A stretch of 37,154 nt of DNA from contig JQIS01000018.1 of assembly GCA_000830175.1 (NCBI GenBank), positions 1 to 37,154 of the forward strand. The letters run 5' to 3'. The translations under genes were made by a program, and so were the position numbers. The notes beneath the pieces were generated by a model. The model ran no database searches. It had not been told where the DNA came from and saw nothing but the letters and a program-made list of their open reading frames with translations. This document shows positions 26,564 through 33,777 of this stretch, piece after piece; the stretch's first letter is position 1, and each line of letters begins with the position of its first letter. Origin of the DNA: Sulfurovum sp. FS08-3. GTDB lineage: Bacteria; Campylobacterota; Campylobacteria; Campylobacterales; Sulfurovaceae.

Positions 26564-28722
26564 TTAGAATTACCCATCAACTTATCAATAAATATATCAT
26601 TTCTATTTTTTGCTCGTTCTAATAATGTTGAATATGAAATAATTTCTGTATATATATTAGCATCACCTTCTCTATAAATACCTGCAATCGGTTCACTAGG
26701 ACGAAATAGATAGTTAAAATGATATGAATGTTGAAATCTTGCTGCATGCATTCTAATTTCATTTGGTGTAAATTTTTCACCAATTAAATAACCATAAAAA
26801 GTATTAAATTGAAACTCTTTTTTTGCAAAATTCCAAATTAAAGCTGCATAGTTGTCAATTTGTTTTAGATGTTTTGCAATATTTACCTTGGTACTTTTAA
26901 ATTCAATTATAATACATTTACCCTCATTTGGAAATAGTAGAACATCGGGCTTATTGGCATAACGATTTTCATTTAAAGATGTAATATATTCTTTCTCGTC
27001 AGCACTCAATTCATCATTATCTTTTAATATTTTTTGACCATTAATTTGGATATCACCTAATCTTTTTTCTGATGCACCCCTAAAATAAATAAAATCTTCA
27101 CTAATTAACCATAAATCACTTTTATCGGGATTATTTGAACTTTGTTGAAAAATTAAATTATGCAGTAAGCTTTCATCAATCTCTCTTTTCTTATCAATCT
27201 CAATCTCTTTTTGAATATCTAACTCTTTGTCAAGTGTTTTTTGAAATAAATCAAGTACAATTTTTCTTCTTGCCACATAATGTGTAAGTGCAGTTCTATT
27301 TTGTAAAGGTATAGCTTTAACCAAAGATGAAGTTCTCTCATTTAGCTCATCTTGATAATCTTTTGAAGCAGGATTGAGTTCATTAATCCTATCTATTTGT
27401 TCTTTAATATTTGCATCTTTCTCTGCAATTAGTTTCGCATCTGCTTTATAGACTTTTCTCAAAATGGTTTCATCTGTATCTTGTACATTTATTTTTATAC
27501 TTTTTAAAGTATCTTTATCTAGCAAAAACATCTCTTGTAATCTATCAATATCTTGTTTATGTTTATTTGATATTTCAAGAATTTCACTATACATGTTCAA
27601 AATTTTATTATTAATTTGATTTTGTATATCATCAAGTAAAATCACTTCTTCTTGTAATAAAGGAGGACTCTTTTTAAATTCTTCTTCTGTAGTAATGTTA
27701 ATATTGCCTCTGATATTATTTTCATTATCAAGCCTATCAATATAATCACTTGAAATTAAAAATAAATATCTATGATTCTTTATAGCATCATCAGGTTTTA
27801 AAATTTCTAACTTAAACTTATCTGCAATATCTCCTTCTATAATTTCATGTTTACTTGTAAATTTAATATCATTATACTGAAGAGTTTTTTCATTAATTTT
27901 GAATGCTTTAATAAAAAACACTTCTTTGTTGTCATTTCTTAAAATAGTTTTACCATCAGGTGATAATTGTCTATATTCAATTTCTACTTCATCTTTTTTA
28001 TCATCAAGAGGTATATCCTCGGGAGTTATTTCAACGGTTTCTTTTAAATTTTCACTTTCATATCTATTGATACCTATACTAGGAAGATTATCTCTATTTT
28101 CACAAAAATAATCAAGGTAGTGTGAAACAATTTTTTGTTTTAATTCATTTGTAGTTAACTTATTGTAAAACTTTTTATCTTTTTCTTGCAATGGTTTTTT
28201 AAAAGTCACCTTTGTATATGTATTTTGTATTTCTACCTTTTGTGGTTCGTAGTGATAAATAATTGAATTATTTTCTAAAAAAGATTGTGACTTAGATAGT
28301 GTAAAAATTCTTTTTAAATATCCTGTACTTGATTTTTCATCTTTATATATGCTTTCAAATTCAATTTTTTCAAAAAAATGCATATATTGAACTCTCCCTG
28401 AACCATGGTTTGAGTAAGCTTTGCTGTTATCATACAAATTTTTAAATCTTTCAAATTCGTTGTCATTAAATCCAATGCCACTGTCTTTAATAATCAGTTC
28501 ATGCAATTCATAATCATTGGTTTCCCTTGAAAATAAATTGGGATTGAATTTTAAATCAATAGTAATTTGATTGCTTTTTATAGTGTCGTCCATCTTGATA
28601 GCTTCAAGAGAGTTGGTAAAAGCCTCATAGATTGGCTGTAGTTGAATTTTTGATTTAGAATGTTCAGAAAAAAATCCACTATATTTAATTCCTGTAGCAT
28701 TTATATATTTACCATTTATCAT
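26560..28722 (-). CDS. GHKL ATPase fused to a PD-(D/E)XK nuclease, candidate defence effector
   Basis: This 720-residue protein has an N-terminal GHKL (Hsp90/MutL/MORC-like) ATPase. The N-box is E33-AFT-N37-SLEA, the G1 motif DSGIG is at 80-84 with IGFND following, and a lid-like NHGSGR is at 105-110. The middle (about 350-560) is long, charged and helical, with coiled-coil character. The C-terminus is a PD-(D/E)XK nuclease: KPD with D593, IIEFK with E607 and K609, then QIDNY (Q621-Y625). The gene is markedly more AT-rich than the flanking core genes, a sign of transfer. It is coupled by ATGA to the DUF1016 gene. Linked GHKL ATPases and nucleases are known in restriction-like systems, but I cannot match this one to a named system. 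AGGAAA is 7-9 bases before the ATG. Confidence 0.85.
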   Translation of the reverse strand: MINGKYINATGIKYSGFFSEHSKSKIQLQPIYEAFTNSLEAIKMDDTIKSNQITIDLKFNPNLFSRETNDYELHELIIKDSGIGFNDNEFERFKNLYDNSKAYSNHGSGRVQYMHFFEKIEFESIYKDEKSSTGYLKRIFTLSKSQSFLENNSIIYHYEPQKVEIQNTYTKVTFKKPLQEKDKKFYNKLTTNELKQKIVSHYLDYFCENRDNLPSIGINRYESENLKETVEITPEDIPLDDKKDEVEIEYRQLSPDGKTILRNDNKEVFFIKAFKINEKTLQYNDIKFTSKHEIIEGDIADKFKLEILKPDDAIKNHRYLFLISSDYIDRLDNENNIRGNINITTEEEFKKSPPLLQEEVILLDDIQNQINNKILNMYSEILEISNKHKQDIDRLQEMFLLDKDTLKSIKINVQDTDETILRKVYKADAKLIAEKDANIKEQIDRINELNPASKDYQDELNERTSSLVKAIPLQNRTALTHYVARRKIVLDLFQKTLDKELDIQKEIEIDKKREIDESLLHNLIFQQSSNNPDKSDLWLISEDFIYFRGASEKRLGDIQINGQKILKDNDELSADEKEYITSLNENRYANKPDVLLFPNEGKCIIIEFKSTKVNIAKHLKQIDNYAALIWNFAKKEFQFNTFYGYLIGEKFTPNEIRMHAARFQHSYHFNYLFRPSEPIAGIYREGDANIYTEIISYSTLLERAKNRNDIFIDKLMGNSK

Positions 28723-28854
28723 TATATAGTTTTCCTTTTCTTAATTCAATCTTCATAAAATTATCTTAACTTTTCTTCTAAATTCTTCACTATAATAGTA
28801 AAGTAAGACGATATTTTGTAACAAATAGGTCTCTAATTTTTATCACAATTCCCA

Positions 28855-28968
28855 CTACTCAAAACTCCAATCATTCATAAGCTTCTGTTTATAGCTCAAC
28901 ATATCAAAATCCCTCACTCTTTTTGATACATCATCTCCTACATACCAAAATTTTACCATTTTTTCCAT
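28855..28968 (-). pseudogene. Possible small ORF or remnant in the island spacer
   Basis: A 37-codon frame with natural-looking composition: KFWYVGDDVSKRVRDFDM, then LSYKQKLMNDWSFE and a stop. AAGGA is only 2 bases from the first ATG, which is too close. A second ATG at 28959 is about 11 bases away. The region upstream gives protein-like text in other frames (KKYSFIDEETVV), so a decayed longer gene is as likely as a small live one. No family recognised. Confidence 0.25.
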
Positions 28969-28996
28969 TATCCTTGCACACATCAAACTACGGTTT
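28950..28996 (-). repeat. Direct repeat, copy 1
   Basis: A 47-base segment between ATTTTACCATT and CTACGGTTT. It matches copy 2 at 30132-30176 with three substitutions and one 2-base gap, in the same orientation. The two copies bracket the second DUF1016 gene, and both lie in leader regions of minus-strand genes. Confidence 0.8.
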
Positions 28997-29055
28997 CCTC
29001 ATCAATGAAAGAATATTTTTTATCTATACATCCTCTATTGGTGTTGCATTCCCCA

Positions 29056-30084
29056 TCAATCCTCGCCTTTTTGTTCTATTTCAAATACATCTCTCTCGAT
29101 CTCTCTTTTTAGTTCTTCTTCGCTTGGTAGATATATCTGATATTTTGAGGCAAAAAGATTTTCATTGTCATTTAAAATAGAGTATTTTACTACCGTTTCA
29201 TCTTTGTCGGTGCAGAGGATTATCCCGATAGTTGGGTTGTCATCTTTTGATTTTTCCAAATCATCAAACATTCGCACATACATATCCATTTGCCCCACAT
29301 CTTGATGGGTGAGTTTGCCTGTTTTGAGGTCTATGAGGACAAAGCATCTCAAAAGGTAATTATAAAAAACCAAATCAATATAAAAATCACTCATCTGGGT
29401 TTTGATTCGTTTTTGTCGAGCCACAAATGCAAACCCACGCCCCAACTCCAATAAAAACTCTTGGATTTTTCCCAACAAAGCCATTTCAAGTTCACTTTCT
29501 CTAAATGCCCGATTCTCTTTCAAATCCAAAAACTCCAAAACATAGGGGTCTTTGATAATCTCCTTTGATGTGAGTAATAAATCTTTTGTTTTTTCTTGTG
29601 CCTCTTGTATCACGGGATTTTTATCTTGGCTTGATAAAAGTCTTTCATAATAAAATGAGTTTATTTGCCTCTCCAAAGCCCTCACGCTCCAGTTTGACTT
29701 TATGGTTTCTTCAATATAATAATCCCTTGCTTTTGCATTTTCTACTCTCATAATAAGCCGATAGTGACTCCAACTCAATTCGCTACACAGTGTGTGGCAA
29801 TTTGGAAAAATCAAATAAAACTGTCGCATATTTCTAAGATTTTGTGGAGTAAATCCCGCACCAAAATCAGCTCTCAATTGGCTTGATAACTCATTGATAA
29901 GCTTTGAGCCATATTTTGCTTTTGTTTGCCCATTTTGTTCTACTTCGACTATCTTTTTTCCCACATTCCAGTAGGCTTCCACCATGATAAAATTGACTGA
30001 TTTATACGCTGTATCTCTTGCTTTTTGTAAGATAGATTTTATATCTTCATACAAACTATCTTGTCTATTTATCGCTTCTTTCAT
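29056..30084 (-). CDS. DUF1016/YhcG-type PD-(D/E)XK nuclease, second copy
   Basis: This 342-residue protein is a classical YhcG-type member. The N-terminal domain contains VEAYWNVGKKIVEVEQNG, NLRNMRQFY, ELSWSHYRLIMRVEN and SNWSVRALERQ. The C-terminal nuclease domain has D237 (YIDLVFY), D252 and K254 (LIDLK) and Q265/Y269 (QMDMY). It is a distant paralogue of the gene at 25496-26563; that one lacks the SWSHY motif and has a repeat insert instead. AGGGG precedes the ATG by about 8 bases. The gene is flanked by direct repeats (28950-28996 and 30132-30176), which suggests it arrived or moved as a cassette. Confidence 0.9.
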   Translation of the reverse strand: MKEAINRQDSLYEDIKSILQKARDTAYKSVNFIMVEAYWNVGKKIVEVEQNGQTKAKYGSKLINELSSQLRADFGAGFTPQNLRNMRQFYLIFPNCHTLCSELSWSHYRLIMRVENAKARDYYIEETIKSNWSVRALERQINSFYYERLLSSQDKNPVIQEAQEKTKDLLLTSKEIIKDPYVLEFLDLKENRAFRESELEMALLGKIQEFLLELGRGFAFVARQKRIKTQMSDFYIDLVFYNYLLRCFVLIDLKTGKLTHQDVGQMDMYVRMFDDLEKSKDDNPTIGIILCTDKDETVVKYSILNDNENLFASKYQIYLPSEEELKREIERDVFEIEQKGED

Positions 30085-30131
30085 CTACAAATCCCCTTTG
30101 TCTCCATCGCTCAAAATCTTCAGATATAAAG

Positions 30132-30176
30132 ATTTTACCATTTTTTGCATTATCCTTACACAAATCAATACGGTTT
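30132..30176 (-). repeat. Direct repeat, copy 2
   Basis: A 45-base segment ending in ATACGGTTT, 48 bases before the second DUF1016 start. It is a near copy of 28950-28996. On the minus strand it includes AAGGATAATG and a poly-A stretch, resembling a ribosome binding site and start codon. The frame reads ISEDFERWRQRGFVDERSDK in one phase, so it may be the edge of a former gene. Confidence 0.8.
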
Positions 30177-30277
30177 AACTATCTAATATTCAACTCGTTG
30201 CTTGTGGCACTGCAAAGATGGCTTGTAAGGTCAAATGCGTAAATGAGTTGGGAAGAGTTGGTGTGCGAATGCTAGAC

Positions 30278-30300
30278 AAACAGGGGGTTTCCCTATTTGT
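30278..30300 (-). terminator. Hairpin downstream of the phytase gene
   Basis: On the minus strand CAAATAGGG and CCCTGTTTG pair over nine positions with one T-G pair and a five-base loop. It lies 14 bases after the phytase stop. There is no T-run after it, so it is a weak intrinsic terminator or a 3' stabiliser. Confidence 0.4.
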
Positions 30301-30314
30301 ATGCGAAGTTGATT

Positions 30315-32822
30315 TTATCTTCTATTGGTAGATGTTCGTGGGTTGTATGTGGAGGTAAATGTTGTCTCATCAAGCCCCGTTGCTATATCTTCCCACTTCA
30401 CCCATTTGAAGTTTGTCTCTGTGTCGTCGGGGTTTGCTGTGGTATCCATACCGTCTTGAGCGATAAATGCTCCATTTGGAAACTCGCTTCCAAGGGCTAT
30501 ATTGGTGACATCGATACTATCGGTCTCTGATGTGCCATCAATACCGTTGGTATCATCTACTATCGCAAAAGATTTAAGATAGGTGTTTTTCACACCCACT
30601 TTGGTTCTATCAAATACGCCATAGGTGTTGTTTCCTTGACTTGAAACAAAGAGATACCCCGTTCCATCATTTTTGTAGTAGATAGTCATGCCCTCCAAAT
30701 CCTCTACCAACCCATTTTCGCCCTCTTCATTTAAGAAGTCCTCTTGGGTAAGTTTGAGCGTAGGATTGCCATTGGGTTCTGCATCAAAGGTGTAGATACC
30801 CACACCCTCTTGAGCTACATAGGCTTTGCCGTACTCTTGATCTATCACAAACCCTTCTGCGTATTTATCCTCATCATCGGCTTCTAGTGTAATATCTCTT
30901 ACCTTATTCCAACCAATTTTGTCACCCTTTGCTACAAGCTCAAACTGTGCTGCGTTCCAATAGCCGTTTTGTGTAGCAAAAGCGTAAAATTTGCCCGTAA
31001 TAGGACTCTTGTAAACACCCTCACCATACGCCGTATCATCTCCCACTGTTTCTGCACTAAAAAGCTGAGGACTTGTGTAGTCTGTGACATCTACGATATA
31101 GGGAGCGTTTTCTTGGATTGTGTAAATCGCAAATTGGTTGGTCATTCTATCGGTAAAGAGGGCAATATCCACAAGTCTGCCACTGAGATTAAAATCATAC
31201 ATCACATCGACATTGTTAAATCGAATATTGCCTGGATTGGCATCGAGCAGTGTTTTGCCTTTTGTGTCATAAATCGAATAACCTGCCTCTTTTTGCGTAC
31301 CGATAATGAGACTCTTTGTGTTATCGGTTGGGTGTATCCAAAACGCCACATCGTCGGCATCGGGATTGTCCATCGTTGTTCGTGCTGTCTCAATAACGGG
31401 CTTGACAAGCATTGTGGCCGTTTGTGCGATGTTGGTAGAGGCAGGCGTGGTGTATTGACTATCAAATGTCCATGCTGAAATTGAACTCATTTTGTCGTCT
31501 TTGTACCGTGTGGCACTTATCGCATCGGTATCGTTTTTCAAATCCGAATAAGATGTTGAACCCCATCCGATATTATCAAGCAAAGTTGCACCAACGGGCA
31601 AATCGATTGTGCCATCGTCGTTTGTATCAAAATCGGTCGTCGTGCTTATCGCATGGTTTGGGCTATAGAGCAATACAAAAGCGTTGGGGCTAATGTTACC
31701 TTGTGTTGCCATCTCTACAGAGGCTACCGCACTGCCTGTTGCTATAGTAGCGTCTGTGCTTTTAATGACGGTAATGCCTGTCTCTTTTGCCGTTGTTCCT
31801 GTGAGATTTAGGACAAATGAAGGAGTGCCTTTTGAATTGGCATCAAGCGATACCAAATAGATACCCTCCATCGATTGTGCTGCATTGGAGAGCAACTCAA
31901 TGTAGGGATTGCCTGTCGTTACCACTTCGTTTAAAAGGACAAATGGAGCTTGTGTGAAGTTGTGTTTGCCTGGTGTGAGCATTGCTTTGGGAGGGAGATT
32001 GGAACTCATCTGAAGCGTATCGTAGAGTACCTCATCGGCTAATTCATCATCGCTCTTGTTTGGGTCTTCATAAATATCGCCGTTTGCCCACGCTGTAGGT
32101 GTCAAGGCTACAATGTTGTCATAAAATCTTGAAGCCGCATCGGGGTCACTGGCTGATTGTTTGAGTTTCACATCGCTGTATGTTTGCCCACCTGCTTCCC
32201 AACCTATCGAATCCAAAACGATTGCTCCCTTTGGAAGCTCCAACACTCCATCATTATCTTTGTCCAAATCGCTACCCGCTACAATAGGCGTATCGGATTG
32301 AATAAGCATAAAAGTGACGGCATCGTGCTCTAAAATACCATCTCCAAACGCCTCACCATCGACATCTTTATCGTATGTTTTGATGTTGGCATCATCTACA
32401 AGGGTGGTTTTTGGATCGGCAATCGTATTGTATTGGTTTGGATTTTGGATAAGAATGAGACCGTTTTCACCCACTTTGACCCCATTGAGTGATTTTGCAT
32501 AATCAACATATCCCCAATCCTCAAAAGGCTTCTCTTCATCACCCTTTTCATCGCCATCAAGTGCTACGACATAAATATTTTTGAGCGTACTACCTGCCGT
32601 ACCTCTTAGTTCGATGTACTGTTTTTCGTGTAGATCTTCAGGAATGTTTGCTTTGAGTTCATTCAAAACAAGGCTTTGATTGGCATCGTGCGTCGTCTCA
32701 TTGTTCTCATTGAGACTTTGATTGGTATCGTGTATCTCATCTGTACTCTTGGTGGAACTACTCCCGCAACCCGCTAGCAAAAGTGTCGCAACAACCATAG
32801 AACCCATAAATCTTTTTTTCAT
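30315..32822 (-). CDS. Lipoprotein with two LTD-like modules and a beta-propeller phytase domain
   Basis: This is an 835-residue surface or periplasmic lipoprotein. The signal peptide ends in the lipobox LLAGC (C19). A short Asn/Ser/Thr-rich linker follows. Two repeated modules then resemble lamin-tail (LTD) domains (about 50-250 and 293-460). Each has a Ca-type acidic motif followed by LPxGAxxLDxIGW: DLDKDNDGVLELP near 185 and DTNDDGTIDLP near 399. Residues from about 465 to the end match beta-propeller phytase (DADDVAFWIHP 488-498, FNNVDV near 535), a Ca-dependent enzyme releasing phosphate from inositol hexaphosphate. I start at ATG 32822 (MKKRFMG) because it opens the signal peptide and GAGG is upstream; the frame runs back to 32888. 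A phosphate-scavenging role is inferred. Confidence 0.88.
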   Translation of the reverse strand: MKKRFMGSMVVATLLLAGCGSSSTKSTDEIHDTNQSLNENNETTHDANQSLVLNELKANIPEDLHEKQYIELRGTAGSTLKNIYVVALDGDEKGDEEKPFEDWGYVDYAKSLNGVKVGENGLILIQNPNQYNTIADPKTTLVDDANIKTYDKDVDGEAFGDGILEHDAVTFMLIQSDTPIVAGSDLDKDNDGVLELPKGAIVLDSIGWEAGGQTYSDVKLKQSASDPDAASRFYDNIVALTPTAWANGDIYEDPNKSDDELADEVLYDTLQMSSNLPPKAMLTPGKHNFTQAPFVLLNEVVTTGNPYIELLSNAAQSMEGIYLVSLDANSKGTPSFVLNLTGTTAKETGITVIKSTDATIATGSAVASVEMATQGNISPNAFVLLYSPNHAISTTTDFDTNDDGTIDLPVGATLLDNIGWGSTSYSDLKNDTDAISATRYKDDKMSSISAWTFDSQYTTPASTNIAQTATMLVKPVIETARTTMDNPDADDVAFWIHPTDNTKSLIIGTQKEAGYSIYDTKGKTLLDANPGNIRFNNVDVMYDFNLSGRLVDIALFTDRMTNQFAIYTIQENAPYIVDVTDYTSPQLFSAETVGDDTAYGEGVYKSPITGKFYAFATQNGYWNAAQFELVAKGDKIGWNKVRDITLEADDEDKYAEGFVIDQEYGKAYVAQEGVGIYTFDAEPNGNPTLKLTQEDFLNEEGENGLVEDLEGMTIYYKNDGTGYLFVSSQGNNTYGVFDRTKVGVKNTYLKSFAIVDDTNGIDGTSETDSIDVTNIALGSEFPNGAFIAQDGMDTTANPDDTETNFKWVKWEDIATGLDETTFTSTYNPRTSTNRR

Positions 32823-32849
32823 CGCTTTAACCTCTGTGTTTTTATAAAT

Positions 32850-32951
32850 GGGATATGATACAAAGAAACAATTACACAATACAAACACAACAATTTCAAT
32901 TTGGCAACATTGGACTTTTCTCTATCCCAATCGGTTTAAATACCATATCCC
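32850..32951. promoter_or_regulatory. Separated inverted repeat upstream of the phytase gene
   Basis: GGGATATGATA (32850-32860) and TACCATATCCC (32941-32951) are inverted copies matching at 10 of 11 positions, about 80 bases apart, upstream of the phytase ATG. They could be two half-sites of an operator. The spacer 32823-33033 is otherwise AT-rich without a gene. No Pho-box could be confirmed. Confidence 0.3.
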
Positions 32952-33017
32952 AAAAAAATTCGAGAATACTATACCCCAAGTTTGGCAGACTAGGATTTTT
33001 GGTAGAGTTTAGCATAA

Positions 33018-33036
33018 TAGGCAAAAGCATTGCCTA
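33018..33036 (-). terminator. Hairpin over the stop codon of the NifU-like gene
   Basis: TAGGCAA-loop-TTGCCTA, a seven-pair stem with a five-base loop, overlapping the stop codon of the NifU-like gene. On the minus strand it is followed by TTATGC, not by a T-run, so termination would be weak. TAGGCAA occurs once more at 33039-33045. Confidence 0.35.
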
Positions 33037-33777
33037 AATAGGCAATACCCGAATATGCTCATCGAGTTCTTTTTTGAGTGTCGCTTCGATAGCAAAAAGC
33101 GTACCCGTATTGGCACTTGCACATCCGCTACAAGCCCCCAAATAGCGAATATAAATGTCAATATGCGGACCGTTTTCTTTGATATCGAGTATCTCCATAT
33201 TGCCTCCATCGGCGACAAGCATGGCACGTATATGCTCATCGATTACCCTATCGACGGCTTTGACTTTGCCTACGATGGTGAGGTCTCTAAAGGTATCCTC
33301 TTTTTGTTGGGGCGTTTGCGTGGCTTTGGGTATCTCCAAAGAGGCTACCTCTACGCCTTTGTAGGTCGCTATTGCCTCATAAATAACCTCTTGCATCGTT
33401 TGCACTTCGCTTAGTTTACGAGAGGGAAATGCAGGGGTATCGTCGCTATCACGCAAGGCTTTTTCGATACGTTCAATCGTCAATCCCAACACCTCATCGA
33501 CGCTTTTGCCTAGACAAAGCTCCACTGCTACATCACTACTGGCTATCATCACGGGTGTACCGTAGCATTGAAATTTGGCAACTTTTATCGTATCGTTTGC
33601 CTCCTCAATCGCCATGTAGAGTCGTATCGCTCCCGCACCACGAGGGGCTACGATAAGCTTCGTTCCCCACTCCAACGCCTCTTGGGGTGTGATTTCTCCT
33701 TGATGGAGTGGGGCATTCATACGCTCCATCATCGTTTGGCTGTAGTGGTTGTTGGCTACTAGACTATCTATTCCCAT
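33034..33777 (-). CDS. NifU-like protein lacking the IscU scaffold cysteines
   Basis: This 247-residue protein resembles Campylobacterota NifU. It shares the YSQTMMERMN, LHQGEIT and GTKLIVAP start and keeps IASSDVAVELCLGKSVDEVLG and EKALRDSDDTPA. However, the three cluster-scaffold cysteines are gone. By alignment from memory with H. pylori-type NifU, ACGD has become GAGA (around 47-50), FGCGTA has become YGTPVM (72-77), and KMHCSV has become KLSEVQ (121-126). The central 2Fe-2S cysteine domain of NifU is also missing. The C-terminal Nfu domain is intact, with HIRAMLVADGGNMEILDI and C216-SG-C219. ATG 33777 is chosen for its AAGGAGATAACA leader; the frame is open to 33846. It overlaps the NifS-like gene by 14 bases. 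Confidence 0.85.
   Translation of the reverse strand: MGIDSLVANNHYSQTMMERMNAPLHQGEITPQEALEWGTKLIVAPRGAGAIRLYMAIEEANDTIKVAKFQCYGTPVMIASSDVAVELCLGKSVDEVLGLTIERIEKALRDSDDTPAFPSRKLSEVQTMQEVIYEAIATYKGVEVASLEIPKATQTPQQKEDTFRDLTIVGKVKAVDRVIDEHIRAMLVADGGNMEILDIKENGPHIDIYIRYLGACSGCASANTGTLFAIEATLKKELDEHIRVLPI

Larger units (their letters stand above)
28723..29055. other. AT-rich spacer of the defence-like island
   Basis: This 333-base stretch between the GHKL gene and the second DUF1016 gene has no confident gene. On the minus strand there is a -10-like TATAGT (28789-28794) about 67 bases before the GHKL start. The rest holds one copy of a 47-bp repeat (28950-28996) and protein-like fragments in shifted frames. 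These include a readable 37-codon frame (28855-28968), and further up a frame reading KKYSFIDEETVV before a stop. It looks like the debris of a small gene or of recombination. Confidence 0.5.

Noticed and set aside
30200-30225. Sigma-54-like TGGCAC at 30204
   Set aside because: The TGC element is not at the required spacing and no target gene lies downstream on the plus strand.
32822-32888. Longer phytase start at 32888
   Set aside because: It would place 22 residues before a clean lipoprotein signal peptide; ATG 32822 has GAGG upstream.
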